39,881 nucleotides of DNA, taken from Campylobacteraceae bacterium. Lineage in GTDB: Bacteria; Campylobacterota; Campylobacteria; Campylobacterales; Campylobacteraceae. Below, in pieces: positions 38,978 to 39,881 of the stretch. A program made the position numbers and the translations under genes. The notes beneath the pieces are model-generated. The model was not told the DNA's origin. It did no database searches and saw nothing but the letters and a program-made list of their open reading frames with translations. The stretch is taken from positions 1 to 39,881 of the forward strand of contig JAIRNE010000008.1 in assembly GCA_031258205.1 (NCBI GenBank). The letters are read 5' to 3'. Numbering within the stretch: position 1 is the first letter of the stretch; each line of letters starts with the position of its first letter.

Positions 38978-39881
38978 ATGCAAAAAAAATTGTTCGCAGG
39001 AGTTTTGTCTCTTTTTGCGTTAATAGCCGCAACCGCTTATGTCTCAAAGCTCTATTTTTCCGTTGAAAATACTCTGTCAAAAAGATGCAACGAGGGCGAC
39101 AGCGCGAGTTGTTACAGTCTTGGGATTTTGCACGAAAACAGTTCGTCAGCCTTTGATTATTTCAAAAAGGGGTGCGATAATAATCACGCGCAAAGCTGTC
39201 AATATCTTGGCAATTTGATAAACGGTACGAATGATTTAACGTACATGCAAAAAGCCTGCGAACATAACAGCGCAAGAGCCTGCTTTGCTTTAGGAGAAGA
39301 GAGTAAAAACGCCAATGAAAGCTCTAATATAACGGTTAAATATTTTAAAAAATCATGCGAAAACGGCGATAAAAAAGGCTGTTTTGAGCTTGCATCCATA
39401 GAGTACGATAGATACAATGTAGAAAAATCGCTTTATCTTTTCGGGGAGTTGTGCGAAAAAAATGTTTACGAAGCTTGTTATAAGCTGGGCGGAATTTACA
39501 GAAAAAGCGATATCGTCAAGTACCCTTCGCGCATTATATATGCCAAAGACTATTATAAATTAGCCTGCGAAAAAGGATATATCAAAGAGTCCTGCGAAGC
39601 GTTAGATAAAATGAATAGACACGAGCAAGATATAATAAAACTTAGAAAATTGTGCTCTTTAAACGATTCGTATTCATGCAACAAACTTGCCGAAGCATAC
39701 TTGTCTGTTGGCATAGCTGTTGATTACAGTTTTATAATGGCAGGAAAACTTTATCAAAAATCATGCGATGAGTTGAACGACAAAGAAGCTTGTCGGCGCG
39801 CTGAAAATTATTCGCCGTTTGATGAAATAAGCGAAGCAAAATATGCCGCTAAAAATTGTGATGAGGGCTTGACATCGCACT
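38978..39881 (+). CDS. Second membrane-anchored cysteine-rich Sel1-repeat protein, 3' end outside window
   Basis: AGGAG overlapping the previous stop region precedes ATG 38978, and the frame stays open to the window end (301 complete codons). It repeats the architecture of its neighbour: a basic start M-Q-K-K, a hydrophobic anchor (about 5-22), then Cys-containing Sel1-like repeats such as S-A-S-C-Y-S-L-G-I-L and A-C-F-A-L-G-E-E. Near-identical organisation and spacing of the first repeats point to a tandem duplication that has since diverged. The two are almost certainly co-transcribed. Confidence 0.82.
   Translation, partial: MQKKLFAGVLSLFALIAATAYVSKLYFSVENTLSKRCNEGDSASCYSLGILHENSSSAFDYFKKGCDNNHAQSCQYLGNLINGTNDLTYMQKACEHNSARACFALGEESKNANESSNITVKYFKKSCENGDKKGCFELASIEYDRYNVEKSLYLFGELCEKNVYEACYKLGGIYRKSDIVKYPSRIIYAKDYYKLACEKGYIKESCEALDKMNRHEQDIIKLRKLCSLNDSYSCNKLAEAYLSVGIAVDYSFIMAGKLYQKSCDELNDKEACRRAENYSPFDEISEAKYAAKNCDEGLTSH

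Overview
The window looks like a Campylobacterota (epsilonproteobacterial) chromosome carrying the integrase-proximal end of a large prophage. The taxonomic call rests on the A+T-rich sequence, pseudopilin leaders of the form K-A-F-T-L-x-E, a pair of overlapping dynamin-like GTPase genes like Campylobacter jejuni DLP1/DLP2, and cysteine-bearing Sel1-repeat proteins of the Helicobacter Hcp type. Genus cannot be assigned from sequence alone.

Region 1 (1-14989, + strand) is a tightly packed phage late region. It opens with a lysis cassette: the end of an i-spanin overlapping an o-spanin lipoprotein, a 27-residue membrane peptide, a DUF4406-type protein, a 53-residue protein and a T4-type lysozyme. 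Unassigned probable virion proteins follow. Next come two giant polyvalent proteins: a 2318-residue protein with an N6-adenine methyltransferase-like domain and a SNF2-like helicase, and a 911-residue protein with a PBECR-like nuclease and an LPD38-like region. Such proteins are probably carried in the particle and injected. A 122-codon gene with its own ribosome binding site lies out of frame inside the 2318-codon gene. Two small membrane proteins with their own strong promoter close the region.

Region 2 (14997-21468, - strand) is the integration and regulation end. It has a catalytic-domain-only tyrosine recombinase behind a small HTH gene, a second complete tyrosine recombinase behind a 157-codon gene, and a 39-codon gene. 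A 1 kb stretch without a convincing gene is full of palindromes, a perfect hairpin, phased repeats and a G8 tract. Then come the large terminase gene and a P4-type integrase whose gene starts beside the 3' end of tRNA-Pro(UGG). That tRNA is the likely attachment site. The element therefore lies to the left and runs out of the window.

Region 3 (21469-27024, - strand) is chromosomal: two overlapping dynamin-like GTPase genes, a periplasmic DsbA-family thiol oxidoreductase and tRNA-Phe(GAA).

Region 4 (27263-37476, + strand) is one compact type II secretion operon in the order G-H-F-K-L-M-N-C-D-E-I-J. It covers pseudopilins, platform, assembly proteins, PDZ protein, secretin and ATPase. No prepilin peptidase is present.

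Region 5 (37591-39881, + strand) holds two tandem membrane-anchored, cysteine-rich Sel1-repeat paralogues. The second is cut by the window end.
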